Positions 26,561 through 35,379 are shown, counted from the stretch's first letter. The stretch: DNA of 38,022 nt from Novosphingobium sp. (GCA_015657645.1 JACDQK010000223.1:1-38022), one strand, 5' to 3'. A program made the numbers and translations. The notes: a model not told the origin generated them from the letters alone.

Positions 26561-27142
26561 ATGGAAAACCTGCTGGCACTCACGCTGGGTTACGCGTTGG
26601 GGTCGATCCCCTTTGGCCTGATCCTGACCAGCCTGTCCGGCGCGGGAGACCTGCGTAGCATCGGCTCGGGCAATATCGGCGCCACCAATGTGCTGCGCAC
26701 CGGGCGCAAGGGGATCGCTGCGGCAACCCTGCTGCTTGACCTGCTGAAGGCGCTGGCAGCGGTCCTGATCGCGCGGGCCATTTGGCCGGGGCATGAGGCA
26801 CTGGCCGCGCTCGGCGCGATCCTGGGCCACTGCTTCCCGGTCTGGCTGCGGTTCAAGGGCGGCAAGGGCGTCGCCTCGATGATGGGCGCCTCCCTCGCGC
26901 TCGCTTGGCCGATCGGGCTGGCCTATGCTGTCACCTGGCTGGGCCTGCTGGCGATCACCCGGATTTCCTCGCTGGCGGGGATGACAGCCGCGATTGTTGC
27001 GCCGATTGCAGCCTGGTGGCTGGGCCGGACCGACTACGCCCTGGTCCTCGCCGCCATCGCCGTGCTCGTGCTCGTCCTCCATCGCGGCAATATCCAGCGG
27101 CTGCTAGCCGGGACCGAGCCGCGCGTGGGCAGCAAGGGCTGA
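26561..27142 (+). CDS. plsY: acyl-phosphate:glycerol-3-phosphate acyltransferase PlsY
   Basis: A 193-aa inner-membrane protein that transfers acyl from acyl-phosphate to glycerol-3-phosphate, the first step of phospholipid synthesis. ATG 26561 lies after AAAGGGAAGGG; the track ORF start far upstream is a read-through. Conserved cytoplasmic loops are present: YALGSIPFG, GSGNIGATNVLRTG, and GHCFPVWLRFKGGKGVAS. About five hydrophobic helices are visible. The stop overlaps dprA (TGATG). Confidence 0.95.
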   Translation: MENLLALTLGYALGSIPFGLILTSLSGAGDLRSIGSGNIGATNVLRTGRKGIAAATLLLDLLKALAAVLIARAIWPGHEALAALGAILGHCFPVWLRFKGGKGVASMMGASLALAWPIGLAYAVTWLGLLAITRISSLAGMTAAIVAPIAAWWLGRTDYALVLAAIAVLVLVLHRGNIQRLLAGTEPRVGSKG

Positions 27143-28227
27143 TGGAGCCGCTTAGCCAGACGGATGCCTTTGCGCGCATCCGCCTGCTGCGCTCACCCAA
27201 CGTCGGCCCGGTCTCCTATCGCCAGCTGCTCCGGCGGTTCGGCACGGCGGAGGCGGCGGTGGCGGCTCTGCCCGATCTCGTCCGGCAGAGCGGGGCGGGT
27301 TACCGGGTCGCCGCTGAGGATCGCGTCGCAGCGGAGATTCAGGCGGTTCGCTCAGCCGGTGCGCGCTACCTGTTTCACGACTCGCCGGACTATCCGCCGC
27401 TGCTGGCCGAGCTTGAGGGCGCGCCGCCGATCCTGATCTGCCGCGGCGATATGGCCCTGGCGCAGCGGCCCTGCGTGGCGATTGTTGGCGCGCGCAATGC
27501 CTCGGCGGCGGCGGTCAAGCTGGCGCGGATGTTCGCCGGGGAACTGGCCGAAGCGGGCTTCGTGGTGGTCTCTGGCCTGGCGCGCGGTATCGACGGCGCG
27601 GCGCATCAGGCCAGCCTGACTGGCGGCACCATCGGCGTGATCGCCAGCGGGATCGAGATTGCCTATCCGCCCGAACATGCCGACTTGCAGGAGGCCGTTG
27701 CAGCGCAGGGCCTTCTGCTGGCCGAACAGCCGCCAGGGACCGAGCCGCTGGCCCGCCATTTCCCCTCGCGCAACCGGATCATCGCCGGGATCGCTGCGGG
27801 CACCCTGGTGGTCGAAGCCGCACCCAAGTCCGGCTCGCTGATTACGGCGCGGCTGGCGGGGGAGGCCGGACGCGAGGTGATGGCCGTGCCTGGCTCCCCG
27901 CTCGACAGCCGCTCGCAGGGCTGCAACCAGCTGATCCGCGACGGGGCGACTCTGGTCCAGCGGACCGAGGACGTGATCGAACTGCTGACCAGCTTCCAGG
28001 GCCAGCCCCGCTCGGTCCTGCGCGAAACGGCGGCCGATTGGGAACTGGCCGAAGCAGACAGCGACCCCGCTGACATTGCCAGCCTCCTAACCACGGCGCC
28101 CGTCGCGGTCGATGAGCTGGTGCGGCAAAGCGGAGCCAGCGCCGGGGCCGTGCAACTCGCCCTGCTCGAGCTTGAACTGGCTGGCAGCCTGGTGCGCCAC
28201 GCCGGAGGGCGAGTCAGCCGATCGTGA
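27142..28227 (+). CDS. dprA: DNA-processing protein DprA
   Basis: A 361-aa protein that protects incoming single-stranded DNA and loads RecA in natural transformation, from ATG 27142. The Rossmann-like core shows AIVGARNAS, VVSGLARGIDGAAH, HFPSRNRIIAG, EAAPKSGSLITA and VPGSPLDSRSQGCNQLI. An N-terminal helical domain (LRSPNVGPVSYRQLLRRFG) and a C-terminal winged-helix-like segment (VAVDELVRQSGASAGAVQ) complete the alphaproteobacterial form. It is coupled to plsY by a one-base overlap. Confidence 0.95.
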   Translation: MEPLSQTDAFARIRLLRSPNVGPVSYRQLLRRFGTAEAAVAALPDLVRQSGAGYRVAAEDRVAAEIQAVRSAGARYLFHDSPDYPPLLAELEGAPPILICRGDMALAQRPCVAIVGARNASAAAVKLARMFAGELAEAGFVVVSGLARGIDGAAHQASLTGGTIGVIASGIEIAYPPEHADLQEAVAAQGLLLAEQPPGTEPLARHFPSRNRIIAGIAAGTLVVEAAPKSGSLITARLAGEAGREVMAVPGSPLDSRSQGCNQLIRDGATLVQRTEDVIELLTSFQGQPRSVLRETAADWELAEADSDPADIASLLTTAPVAVDELVRQSGASAGAVQLALLELELAGSLVRHAGGRVSRS

Positions 28228-28238
28228 AGGATGCAAGT

Positions 28239-28589
28239 ATGACCGACCTCAAGTTTCCCCGCCGGATGTTCCGCTGGGCTGCGATCTATGGCGTGATCGT
28301 GCTGGCCCCGCTTTACCTTACGCCGCTTCCGCTGGTCGGGGCTGAGGTGTTCCTCGGCTTTGTCGGCCTCGCGCTGGTGTTCCAGACGGTGTTCTGGATC
28401 ATCGGCAGTGATCCCGTGAAGTACCGGGCGCTGATGCTGCCGGCCGTGGCGGAAAAGCTGGTGTTCGGCTTGCCGGCTCTCGCCCTGTTCGCACAGGGCT
28501 ATCCGGTGCCGCCACCGGTTGCCGGGTTCGCGGCGATCGATGTCGCGCTGGGGCTGGGCTTCTGGCTGGCCTGGCGCCAGACTCGCTAG
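28239..28589 (+). CDS. small four-helix membrane protein, unknown
   Basis: A 116-aa hydrophobic protein with about four membrane helices (WAAIYGVIVLAPLYLTPL; GFVGLALVFQTVFWIIG; KLVFGLPALALFAQG; AAIDVALGLGFWLAW). I chose ATG 28239, seven bases after AAGGA; GTG 28224, used in the track, overlaps dprA. It follows dprA by 11 bases, so it is likely co-transcribed. Its stop overlaps the convergent next gene by four bases. I recognise no family. Confidence 0.75.
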   Translation: MTDLKFPRRMFRWAAIYGVIVLAPLYLTPLPLVGAEVFLGFVGLALVFQTVFWIIGSDPVKYRALMLPAVAEKLVFGLPALALFAQGYPVPPPVAGFAAIDVALGLGFWLAWRQTR

Positions 28590-29146
28590 TCGTTCCGATC
28601 GCAGGGCGGGTCCATGTCCCCGCTCTTGCAGATCACCGAGCCGCTCAGCACCGCATCGGCCCATTGCAGGTCATCCTCGGTCGGCACGCTGCGGAATGCC
28701 ACCTGCCGGGCCAGTAGGTCCTGCTCGCCCGCCACCACCAGCAGGACGAAGGTCTCAGGCTTGCCGGTGGCCGGAACCTGCGGACAGTCAACGCGCAACT
28801 GCGCGGCGGGCCGCCCGGAAACAGTCAGCTCGGTCGGCGGCGAGCTGGTCGAGCCGAGGCAGGAGCCGGTCACACCGCGGATCATCAGCCGGGCAAAGTT
28901 GGCCGGGGCGATCCGCGCGGCGATGCCAGCGAAGCGCTGGGTCGTGATCATCCGCGACCAGCGCTGCACGTTTTCGCCCTGCGGCACTTCCTCGCGGATC
29001 GAGCGCTGCTGGTCGCCGGCCTTGTAGGCCACGACATAGCCCGGCAGCAGCGCGCCCTCCAGCCGTTCGGCCGTGGGAGCCTGCGCGGTCAGGCTGGACG
29101 ATGCCAGCGTCAGCGCCAGTCCCAGCTTGCCCCAAAACCGCATCAT
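28586..29146 (-). CDS. secreted hypothetical protein
   Basis: A 186-aa protein with a signal peptide (MMRFWGKLGLALTLASSSLTAQA). The mature part has cysteines in TGSCLGS, VDCPQ, ICKSG and PPCDR that could form two disulfides. No enzyme motif is seen. GGGGG precedes two adjacent ATGs (29146 and 29143). It diverges from topA. The function is unknown; the periplasmic location is inferred from the signal peptide. Confidence 0.78.
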   Translation of the reverse strand: MMRFWGKLGLALTLASSSLTAQAPTAERLEGALLPGYVVAYKAGDQQRSIREEVPQGENVQRWSRMITTQRFAGIAARIAPANFARLMIRGVTGSCLGSTSSPPTELTVSGRPAAQLRVDCPQVPATGKPETFVLLVVAGEQDLLARQVAFRSVPTEDDLQWADAVLSGSVICKSGDMDPPCDRND

Positions 29147-29224
29147 TCATCCCCCTTGACGTCTGGCCAACCGCGCCGCCACCCTCGCGTGTACGTATAC
29201 GCGTAAGGATTGCAATCACCCGTC

Positions 29225-31756
29225 ATGCAACTTGTCATCGTAGAATCCCCGGCCAAGGCCAAGACCATCGAGAAGTATCTGGGCAAGGATTTCACCGTCC
29301 TCGCCTCCTATGGTCACATCCGCGATCTGCCGCCCAAGGACGGCTCGGTCCGCCCCGATGAAGACTTCGCGATGGACTGGGAGCTCTATGGCGACAAGGC
29401 CAGCCGGGTTAAGGCTATCACCGATGCGGCCAAGACCGCTGACCGCCTGATCCTCGCGACTGACCCTGACCGCGAGGGTGAGGCGATCTCGTGGCACGTC
29501 CGCGAGCTGCTGGCCAAGCGCAAGGCGCTGCCCAAGGACGTCCAGCGCGTCACCTTCAACGCGATCACCAAGGATGCGGTGACCACGGCGATGGGCCGCC
29601 CGCGTGAGCTCGATCAGGACCTGATCGATGCCTACATGGCCCGCCGCGCGCTCGATTACCTGTTCGGCTTCACGCTCTCACCCGTGCTGTGGCGCAAGCT
29701 GCCGGGCGCGAAGAGCGCGGGCCGCGTCCAGTCGGTCGCGCTGCGGCTGATCTGCCAGCGCGAGCATGAGATCGAGCTGTTCCGCCCGCAGGAATACTGG
29801 TCAGTCGCCGCGCAGCTGGAGCATGACGGGACGGCCTTCACCGCCCGCCTGGTCAAGTTCGATGGCGAGAAGCTGGAGAAGCTCAGCCTGGGTGATCAGG
29901 GCAGCGCCGACCGCGCCAAGGCGGCGGTCGAGGGCGGGGCCTTCCGCGTCGAAGAGGTCGAGACCCGGCCGACCCGCCGCAACCCCTGGCCGCCGTTCAC
30001 CACCTCGACCCTGCAGATGGAAGCCGCGCGCAAGCTGGGCTTTGCTGCTGCTCACACCATGCGGGTGGCGCAGAACCTCTACGAGGCCGGCGCGATCACC
30101 TATATGCGGACCGACGGGGTGCAGATGGACCCCAGCGCGATTTCCGCGGCCCGCAAGGCGATCAGTGACCGCTACAACAATGGCCATTACCTGCCTGAAA
30201 AACCGCGTCATTATGAAACCAAGGCCAAGAACGCGCAGGAAGCCCACGAGGCGATCCGCCCGACCGACTTTGGCCGTGATCACTTCGGCAGCGGGGACGA
30301 GGCCCGGCTCTACGAACTGATCTGGAAGCGCGCGATCGCCAGCCAGATGGCCAGCGCCAATATCGAACGCACCACCGTCACCCTGCGCGATGGCACCGGT
30401 CGCCACGAACTGCGGGCGACTGGCCAGGTCGTGAAGTTCCCCGGCTTCCTGGCGGTCTATGACGAGACGCTCGACCAGAAGCCCGGTGATGACGAGGATG
30501 ACAGCGGCCTGCTGCCGGTTATGGCCAAGGGTGACAGCCCGGCCAAGCGCGGGGTCGAGGCCAGCCAGCACTTCACCCAGCCGCCGCCGCGCTATTCCGA
30601 AGCGACGCTGGTCAAGCGGCTGGAAGAGCTCGGCATCGGCCGTCCTTCGACCTATGCCGCGACGATCCAGGTGATCAAGGATCGCAACTACGTCCGGACC
30701 GAGAAAAACCGTTTCTTCGCAGAGGAATCAGGCCGACTTCTCACGGCATTCCTCGAACGCTTCTTCCCGCGCTATGTCGCCTATGACTTCACCGCCGGGA
30801 TGGAAGAAGAGCTCGACGATGTCTCCGGCGGGCGGGCCGAATGGAAGGCTGTGCTCGCCGCTTTCTGGAAGGACTTCAAGCCCAAGTCCGATGAGGTGAT
30901 GGGCCAGAAGCCATCAGAAGTGACCGAGGCGCTCGACGAATACCTCTCCGACTACCTCTTCCCGGCGCAGGAAGACGGCGGTGATCCGCGCAAGTGCCCG
31001 AACTGCGGCACCGGCCGGCTGGCGCTGCGCGGGGGCCGGTTCGGAGCTTTCGTCGCCTGCTCGAACTATCCCGAGTGCAAGTTCACCCGCAAGTTCGCCC
31101 AGCCGGGCGGGGCGGGCGCCGAGGCCGATGGCGAGATCGGCAAGCACCCTGAAACTGGCGAACCGATCAGCCGCAAGGCCGGCCGGTTCGGTCCCTACAT
31201 CGAAATGGGCAGCGGCAAGGAAGCCAAGCGCAGCTCGATCCCCAAGGACATTGGCGAGCTCGACCTCGACTGGGCGGTCAAGCTGCTGAGCCTGCCGCGC
31301 ACGATCGGCAATCACCCCGAATCAGGTGAGCCGATCACCGCCAGCCTGGGGCGCTACGGCCCCTACCTGGCGCACCAGGGCAAGTACGCCAAGCTGCGCT
31401 CCACCGCCGAGATTTTCGAGACCGGCATGAACAGCGCCGTGGCCAAGCTGGCCGAGGCAGCCAGTGGCGGCGGGCGCGGTGCGCGCGCTGCGGCCGAGCC
31501 GCTCAAGACCTTTGGCCCGCATCCCGAAAGCGGCGGCGAAATGAAGCTGATGGCCGGGCGCTATGGCCCCTATGTCACTGACGGAACGACCAATGCCACC
31601 CTGCCGCGCGACAAGCAGCCCGAGGATTTGACGGCCGAGGAAGCCGCCGTGCTGATCACCGAAAAGGCGGCCAAGGGACCGGCGAAGAAGGGTGGGCGCA
31701 AGAAGGCTCCGGCGAAGAAGAAGGCACCCGCCAAGAAGGTCGCCAAGAAGGCCTGA
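29225..31756 (+). CDS. topA: DNA topoisomerase I
   Basis: An 843-aa type IA topoisomerase relaxing negative supercoils. ATG 29225 gives MQLVIVESPAKAKTIEKYLG at the start of the TOPRIM domain (LILATDPDREGEAISWH). The catalytic Tyr lies in GAITYMRTDGVQ (about Y293). One C-terminal zinc ribbon (CPNCGTG and CSNYPEC) is followed by at least three topo C-terminal repeats with GRFGPYIEMG-like units and a Lys/Ala-rich tail ending KKVAKKA. The plsY-dprA-topA neighbourhood is common in sphingomonads. An imperfect palindrome lies 23 bases upstream. Confidence 0.97.
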   Translation: MQLVIVESPAKAKTIEKYLGKDFTVLASYGHIRDLPPKDGSVRPDEDFAMDWELYGDKASRVKAITDAAKTADRLILATDPDREGEAISWHVRELLAKRKALPKDVQRVTFNAITKDAVTTAMGRPRELDQDLIDAYMARRALDYLFGFTLSPVLWRKLPGAKSAGRVQSVALRLICQREHEIELFRPQEYWSVAAQLEHDGTAFTARLVKFDGEKLEKLSLGDQGSADRAKAAVEGGAFRVEEVETRPTRRNPWPPFTTSTLQMEAARKLGFAAAHTMRVAQNLYEAGAITYMRTDGVQMDPSAISAARKAISDRYNNGHYLPEKPRHYETKAKNAQEAHEAIRPTDFGRDHFGSGDEARLYELIWKRAIASQMASANIERTTVTLRDGTGRHELRATGQVVKFPGFLAVYDETLDQKPGDDEDDSGLLPVMAKGDSPAKRGVEASQHFTQPPPRYSEATLVKRLEELGIGRPSTYAATIQVIKDRNYVRTEKNRFFAEESGRLLTAFLERFFPRYVAYDFTAGMEEELDDVSGGRAEWKAVLAAFWKDFKPKSDEVMGQKPSEVTEALDEYLSDYLFPAQEDGGDPRKCPNCGTGRLALRGGRFGAFVACSNYPECKFTRKFAQPGGAGAEADGEIGKHPETGEPISRKAGRFGPYIEMGSGKEAKRSSIPKDIGELDLDWAVKLLSLPRTIGNHPESGEPITASLGRYGPYLAHQGKYAKLRSTAEIFETGMNSAVAKLAEAASGGGRGARAAAEPLKTFGPHPESGGEMKLMAGRYGPYVTDGTTNATLPRDKQPEDLTAEEAAVLITEKAAKGPAKKGGRKKAPAKKKAPAKKVAKKA

Positions 31757-31833
31757 TCTGGCCCGTCGCGACATTGGGAAATCGGTAAGGAATATTGCTT
31801 ACCTCGGCAGGGACGGCCTTCGGGAGGGCGACC

Positions 31834-32097
31834 TTGATCGAGATCGAAATCCAGAACGAATCCTACCAGAGCCAGGAGCGGCTGCGCTTCGCCTCGGTCC
31901 CCCGGATCGGGGAAGGGATCCGTTTGCAGGAACCCAACGGGTTCTGGGCATCCTACGACGTGCTCGACGTCTGGTACCAGAAGGCCGATTTCGGCGATGT
32001 CTGGATGCCCTATCTCCACGTCCGCCGTACGGCTGGTGAGGCAGGCGGGATGCTGCCGGGCATGGTTGGCGGGGAGGTCGTGCCATTCGCGACCTGA
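31834..32097 (+). CDS. 87-aa hypothetical protein upstream of a CheY
   Basis: TTG 31834 follows GGGAGGG with a five-base gap, the best ribosome-binding site locally; the track start 31795 is an alternative. The product MIEIEIQNESYQSQERLRFA and WASYDVLDVWYQKADFGDVW looks like a small beta-rich domain, with a Gly/Met tail. I know no named family. It ends 35 bases before the CheY-like gene, so the two probably form one transcript. Confidence 0.65.
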   Translation: MIEIEIQNESYQSQERLRFASVPRIGEGIRLQEPNGFWASYDVLDVWYQKADFGDVWMPYLHVRRTAGEAGGMLPGMVGGEVVPFAT

Positions 32098-32132
32098 TCA
32101 AACGTTCGCACCAACCGGTCGAGCCGGCGGCG

Positions 32133-32579
32133 ATGGGCCGGGCGGCGATCCCGCCGGTCCAGATGCCCTCCGCGCCGGTGGCCGTGCCGCAGCCGCAAGT
32201 CCAGGTGCCGCGCCAGCGCCACTGCTTGATCGTCGACGATTCGCGCGTCGTCCGTAAAGTCTCGCGCCGGATCGTCGAGGCGCTGGGCTATGTCGTGACC
32301 GAGGCTGAGAACGGCCAGGAAGCGCTTGGCCGCTGCCAGCTTTCCATGCCCGATCTGGTCCTGCTCGATTGGGACATGCCGGTGATGACCGGGATCGAAT
32401 TCATCGCCTCGTTCCGCGCGATCCGCGGCAATGAAAAGGCCAAGGCGGTGTTCTGCACCAGCAAGTCCGGCGCGCATGACATTCACCGCGGCATCGCTGC
32501 GGGGGCCGACGAATATGTCACCAAACCGTTCGACGAGGCGACCCTGCGCGCCAAGTTGCAGACGATTGGTGCAATCTGA
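32133..32579 (+). CDS. CheY-like single-domain response regulator (second copy)
   Basis: A 148-aa receiver protein with an extra Ala/Pro/Val/Gln-rich N-terminus of about 29 residues before HCLIVDDSRVVRKVSRRIVE. It has the phospho-Asp in LLDWDMPVMTG, Thr/Ser in FCTSKSG and Lys in VTKPFDE. It is a clear paralogue of the CheY at 3200 (same VSRxIVExLG, IAAGADEYV and KPFD blocks). No good ribosome-binding site precedes ATG 32133, and no alternative in-frame ATG or GTG lies upstream, so coupling to the 87-aa gene is likely. Its partner kinase is not in the adjacent sequence. Confidence 0.88.
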   Translation: MGRAAIPPVQMPSAPVAVPQPQVQVPRQRHCLIVDDSRVVRKVSRRIVEALGYVVTEAENGQEALGRCQLSMPDLVLLDWDMPVMTGIEFIASFRAIRGNEKAKAVFCTSKSGAHDIHRGIAAGADEYVTKPFDEATLRAKLQTIGAI

Positions 32580-32777
32580 GCGCACAAAGCGCGCACAGGC
32601 CAACGCAGCCCTGCGGAGTCGCCGGACTTTAGTTGATGAAACACATCCGCACGGCCTATATGGGCAAGTGCGACAAGTGCATGAATTAACAGTACAAAGA
32701 GCGGCGGCCAGTTTACCTTATTGAGGACGGGTAGGAAAATCGTGGGGCAGGCCGCCCGATTGCGCTAAGCCCCCGCC

Positions 32778-32957
32778 ATGGCCGAACAGTTCACCAAGCA
32801 TCGCCAGCCGTGGAAGAGCGACGAAGTCGCCAAGCTGCGCACCCTTGCCGCCAAGGGCAAAGGCCTGAAGGAAATCGCCAAGGCGCTTAACCGCAGCGAG
32901 GAATCGACCAAGGAGCGCGCCAAGATCGACGGGATCGGGATCGCCAAGCTGCGGTAA
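32778..32957 (+). CDS. 59-aa basic HTH-like protein
   Basis: Too short for the ORF track. ATG 32778 to TAA 32957 encodes MAEQFTKHRQPWKSDEVAKL through IAKALNRSEESTKERAK and IAKLR. It is lysine/arginine rich and has a helix-turn-helix-like pattern (W..DEVAKLRTLAAKG..LKEIAKALNRS), reminiscent of SANT/Myb-like or sigma-4-like small DNA-binding proteins. Codon choice (third-position G/C) supports real coding. No clear Shine-Dalgarno is seen. The 198-base gap before it holds a 17-codon micro-ORF and otherwise nothing I recognise. Confidence 0.68.
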   Translation: MAEQFTKHRQPWKSDEVAKLRTLAAKGKGLKEIAKALNRSEESTKERAKIDGIGIAKLR

Positions 32958-33032
32958 TCCAACGCGAAAGTTCTGGCATCTTCAACGCACCTGCGGCATC
33001 ATTAGTCTCTCTACCGGATCACGGGAGGTGAC

Positions 33033-33638
33033 ATGATTGAGCTCCTCGCTTTTGCGGCCCAGGCTCTGACCATGGCCAGTACGGCTCCGCTTAATTGGCC
33101 GCAGGACAGCGGTCAGCAAGCCGGTGCGGCCGCGGTTGAAGTGCTGATTGATCCTGCGGGCAAGGCCCTGCGCTGCGATACAGCGGCGACTGTCGGCGAT
33201 GCGGCCACGGTCGCGCGCATCTGCCCGCTACTGCAGTCGCGGCGCTGGCGGCCAGCCAATCTGGCTGACGGGCAGCCGGCCTATGCGGTCTATCGTGATG
33301 TTGCGAAATACCGTCGCGGCGAAGCGGGCGGCCCCGATACCGTCCCGAGCCGTTCGGTCGAGCAAGTCCGGCTGGCCTATCAGATGGCCGATTTCACGCT
33401 GGCCACGGCCGGGCCGCTTCCTGGCAAGACAAGCGAGCGAGAGGCCGCCACGACCGTGCTGGTGAACGAGTCAGGGGTGATCGCGGCCTGCGACGCTGCC
33501 AGTGGCACCGGCGCCCGCAAGCTGCGCAAGGCCGCCTGCGCTGCCTTGCCGGGGCGCAAGCTGAAGCGGCAGCTCGATCCCGCTGGCTCGGCAGTGGCCT
33601 ATGTCACGACGGTGAAGGTCGGCTTCACCGCTAGCTGA
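33033..33638 (+). CDS. secreted hypothetical protein, TonB-C-terminus-like
   Basis: A 201-aa protein from ATG 33033, preceded by GGGAGG with a four-base gap. The N-terminus (MIELLAFAAQALTMASTAP) looks like a weak signal peptide. The body resembles the energy-transducer/TonB C-terminal type seen in sphingomonad secreted proteins (AAVEVLIDPAGKALRCD, ICPLLQSRRWRPA), with a second similar half (TVLVNESGVIAACD, LRKAACAALPGRKLK). Two such repeats are an inference. The 3' end overlaps the convergent desaturase gene by eight bases. Confidence 0.72.
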   Translation: MIELLAFAAQALTMASTAPLNWPQDSGQQAGAAAVEVLIDPAGKALRCDTAATVGDAATVARICPLLQSRRWRPANLADGQPAYAVYRDVAKYRRGEAGGPDTVPSRSVEQVRLAYQMADFTLATAGPLPGKTSEREAATTVLVNESGVIAACDAASGTGARKLRKAACAALPGRKLKRQLDPAGSAVAYVTTVKVGFTAS

Positions 33639-34352
33639 TCTTCCGGAACGCCAGCATTTCACCGATCTGACGGGTCGAGCCGGGGTGGAAACCGGCCTCT
33701 TCCTGCCAGTCCTTCGGATTGCGGAAGGTGCCGAAGATAATGTCGAAGACCGGCAGATCGCCATAATTGTAGGCATGGACCCCGCGCTGGTGGTGGATCG
33801 AATGGCTTTCCGGGCGCTGGACGATGTAGCCCAGCCATTGCGGGGTCTTGATGTTGACGTGCTGGAACATGGCCGGGAAGGTTCCGATCGCACTGACAAT
33901 CAGCGCCGCCTCGGCCGAAACGCCGACGATCCAGACCAGCGAGAGCGAACCCAGCAGGGCCCAGCCGAGCGAATCCAGCGGGTGGAACCAGAAGGCCCCC
34001 CCAGATGTCGACGCGCTCGGCGCTGTGGTGCATCTGGTGAGTGTGGCGCCACAGCCAGTCGTAGCTGTGCATGGTGCGGTGCCACCAGTAGACCCCCCAG
34101 CTCATAGACGAACAGGCCGCCGATGACTTGCGCCCACAGCGGATAGGTATCAGCCGGGATCAGCCGGTATTGCCCCAGCACAGCGTCCCACAGCAGCGGC
34201 GCATAAGTGATGATCGCGAAGTAGCTGAGCGCCGAAAGCGTGCCGAGCAGGTGCCAGCCCGGCACTTTGGCCAGCTGGTGCCCGCGCCCGACAAAATCGA
34301 GCAGCGCCAGCAGCACGAACATGCTCAGGGCAATGTAGTGATAGGTACCCAT
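33631..34352 (-). CDS. sterol desaturase/fatty acid hydroxylase family protein, two frameshifts as read
   Basis: Membrane di-iron enzyme of the fatty-acid-hydroxylase superfamily. It starts ATG 34352 after GGGGAG and begins MGTYHYIALSMFVLL. Three frames must be joined: the first to VYELG, the second from VYWWHRTMHSYDWLW to RVDIWG, the third from AFWFHPLDSLGWAL to FRKIS. The breaks fall in a run of six C (34093-34098) and a run of seven C (33996-34002), each one base too long. Iron-binding histidine motifs are kept: HRTMH, HTHQMHH and HSIHHQRGVH. About 240 aa in total. Homopolymer errors are the likely cause. Confidence 0.85.
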
Positions 34353-34429
34353 CGGCAGTCTCCCCAAGAGAACTGCGACCCCGATGTGGAGATGCTATCC
34401 CAGCTTTGGCGATCCGGCAAATCGCGGGG

Positions 34430-35334
34430 CTACTTGACCCACTCCAGCCCCAGCTCTTCGTAGATTTCCTTGTCCTCGCCCCACTTCTCATCGACCTTGA
34501 CGTGGAGGAAGAGGTGGACCCTGGTGCCGAGCAGCTCGCTCAGCTCCTTGCGCGCTGCCTCGCCGATGGCCTTGAGCTTTGAGCCGCCTTTGCCCAGCAC
34601 GATGCCCTTCTGGCTGTCCCGCGCGATGACGATCTGCTGGTGGATCTCGACCGAGCCGTCCTTGCGCGGCGTGTAGCTTTCGGGCCGCACGGTGCTGTCA
34701 TAAGGCAGCTCGTCGTGGAGCTGGCGGTAGAGCTGCTCGCGGGTGATTTCGCAGGCCAGCAGGCGTTCACTGGCGTCGGAGACCTGGTCTTCGGGATAGT
34801 GCCAGGGGCCTTCGGGCATCAGCTCGGCCAGCCGCGCCTTCAGTTCGGGCACGCCGTCGCCGGTCAGGGCCGAGATGAAGAACACCTCTGAAAACTGGCC
34901 TTCGCCGGCCAGGGCCTGGGCGGTGACCAGCAGCGGCTCCTTGGCCACTTCATCGACCTTGTTGAGCACCAGGATCTTGCGCTCTGGCCGTCCGGCCAGG
35001 CTGGTGAGGATCGGCTCAAGGTAATCGAGCTTCTTCTTGCGGCCATCGACGATCAGCAGGATCGCATCGGCTTCCGAAGCGCCTTCCCAGGCGGCGTTGA
35101 CCATCGCCCGGTCGAGCCGGCGGCGCGGTTCGAACAGGCCGGGGGTATCGGCCAGGATGATCTGCGCGGTCCCTTCCAGCGCTATCCCCATCAGCCGCGC
35201 ACGGGTGGTCTGCGCCTTGGCCGAAACGATCGCGACCTTTTGGCGACCAGGGCATTGACCAGGGTGGACTTGCCCGCATTGGGCGCGCCAAGCACGGCGA
35301 CAAGGCCGCAGCGGGTTTCTGTGTTGTCTGTCAT
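34430..35334 (-). CDS. era: GTPase Era, frameshifted as read
   Basis: Ras-like GTPase with a KH domain that binds the 3' end of 16S rRNA in 30S assembly. ATG 35334 begins MTDNTETRCGLVAVLGAPNAGKST (split here by the G1 P-loop). The frame breaks at 35241-35245, where GTCGCCAAAAGG should read GTCGGCCAAAAGG. It then continues as RARLMGIALEGTAQIILADTPGLFEP (G3 DTPG), NKVDEV (G4) and the C-terminal KH loop GKGGSKLKAIGEAA. With one base restored it is about 301 aa and intact. It lies 45 bases after rnc in the classic lepB-rnc-era order. Confidence 0.95.
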
Positions 35335-35379
35335 TGGGGGCGCTTTACCTGAGCCGGACCGGAATGTCGAAGGGGTGGC

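Noticed and set aside
27663-28664. 333-aa minus-strand ORF opposite dprA
   Set aside because: Low-complexity Arg/Ser-rich shadow frame; dprA on the plus strand is complete.
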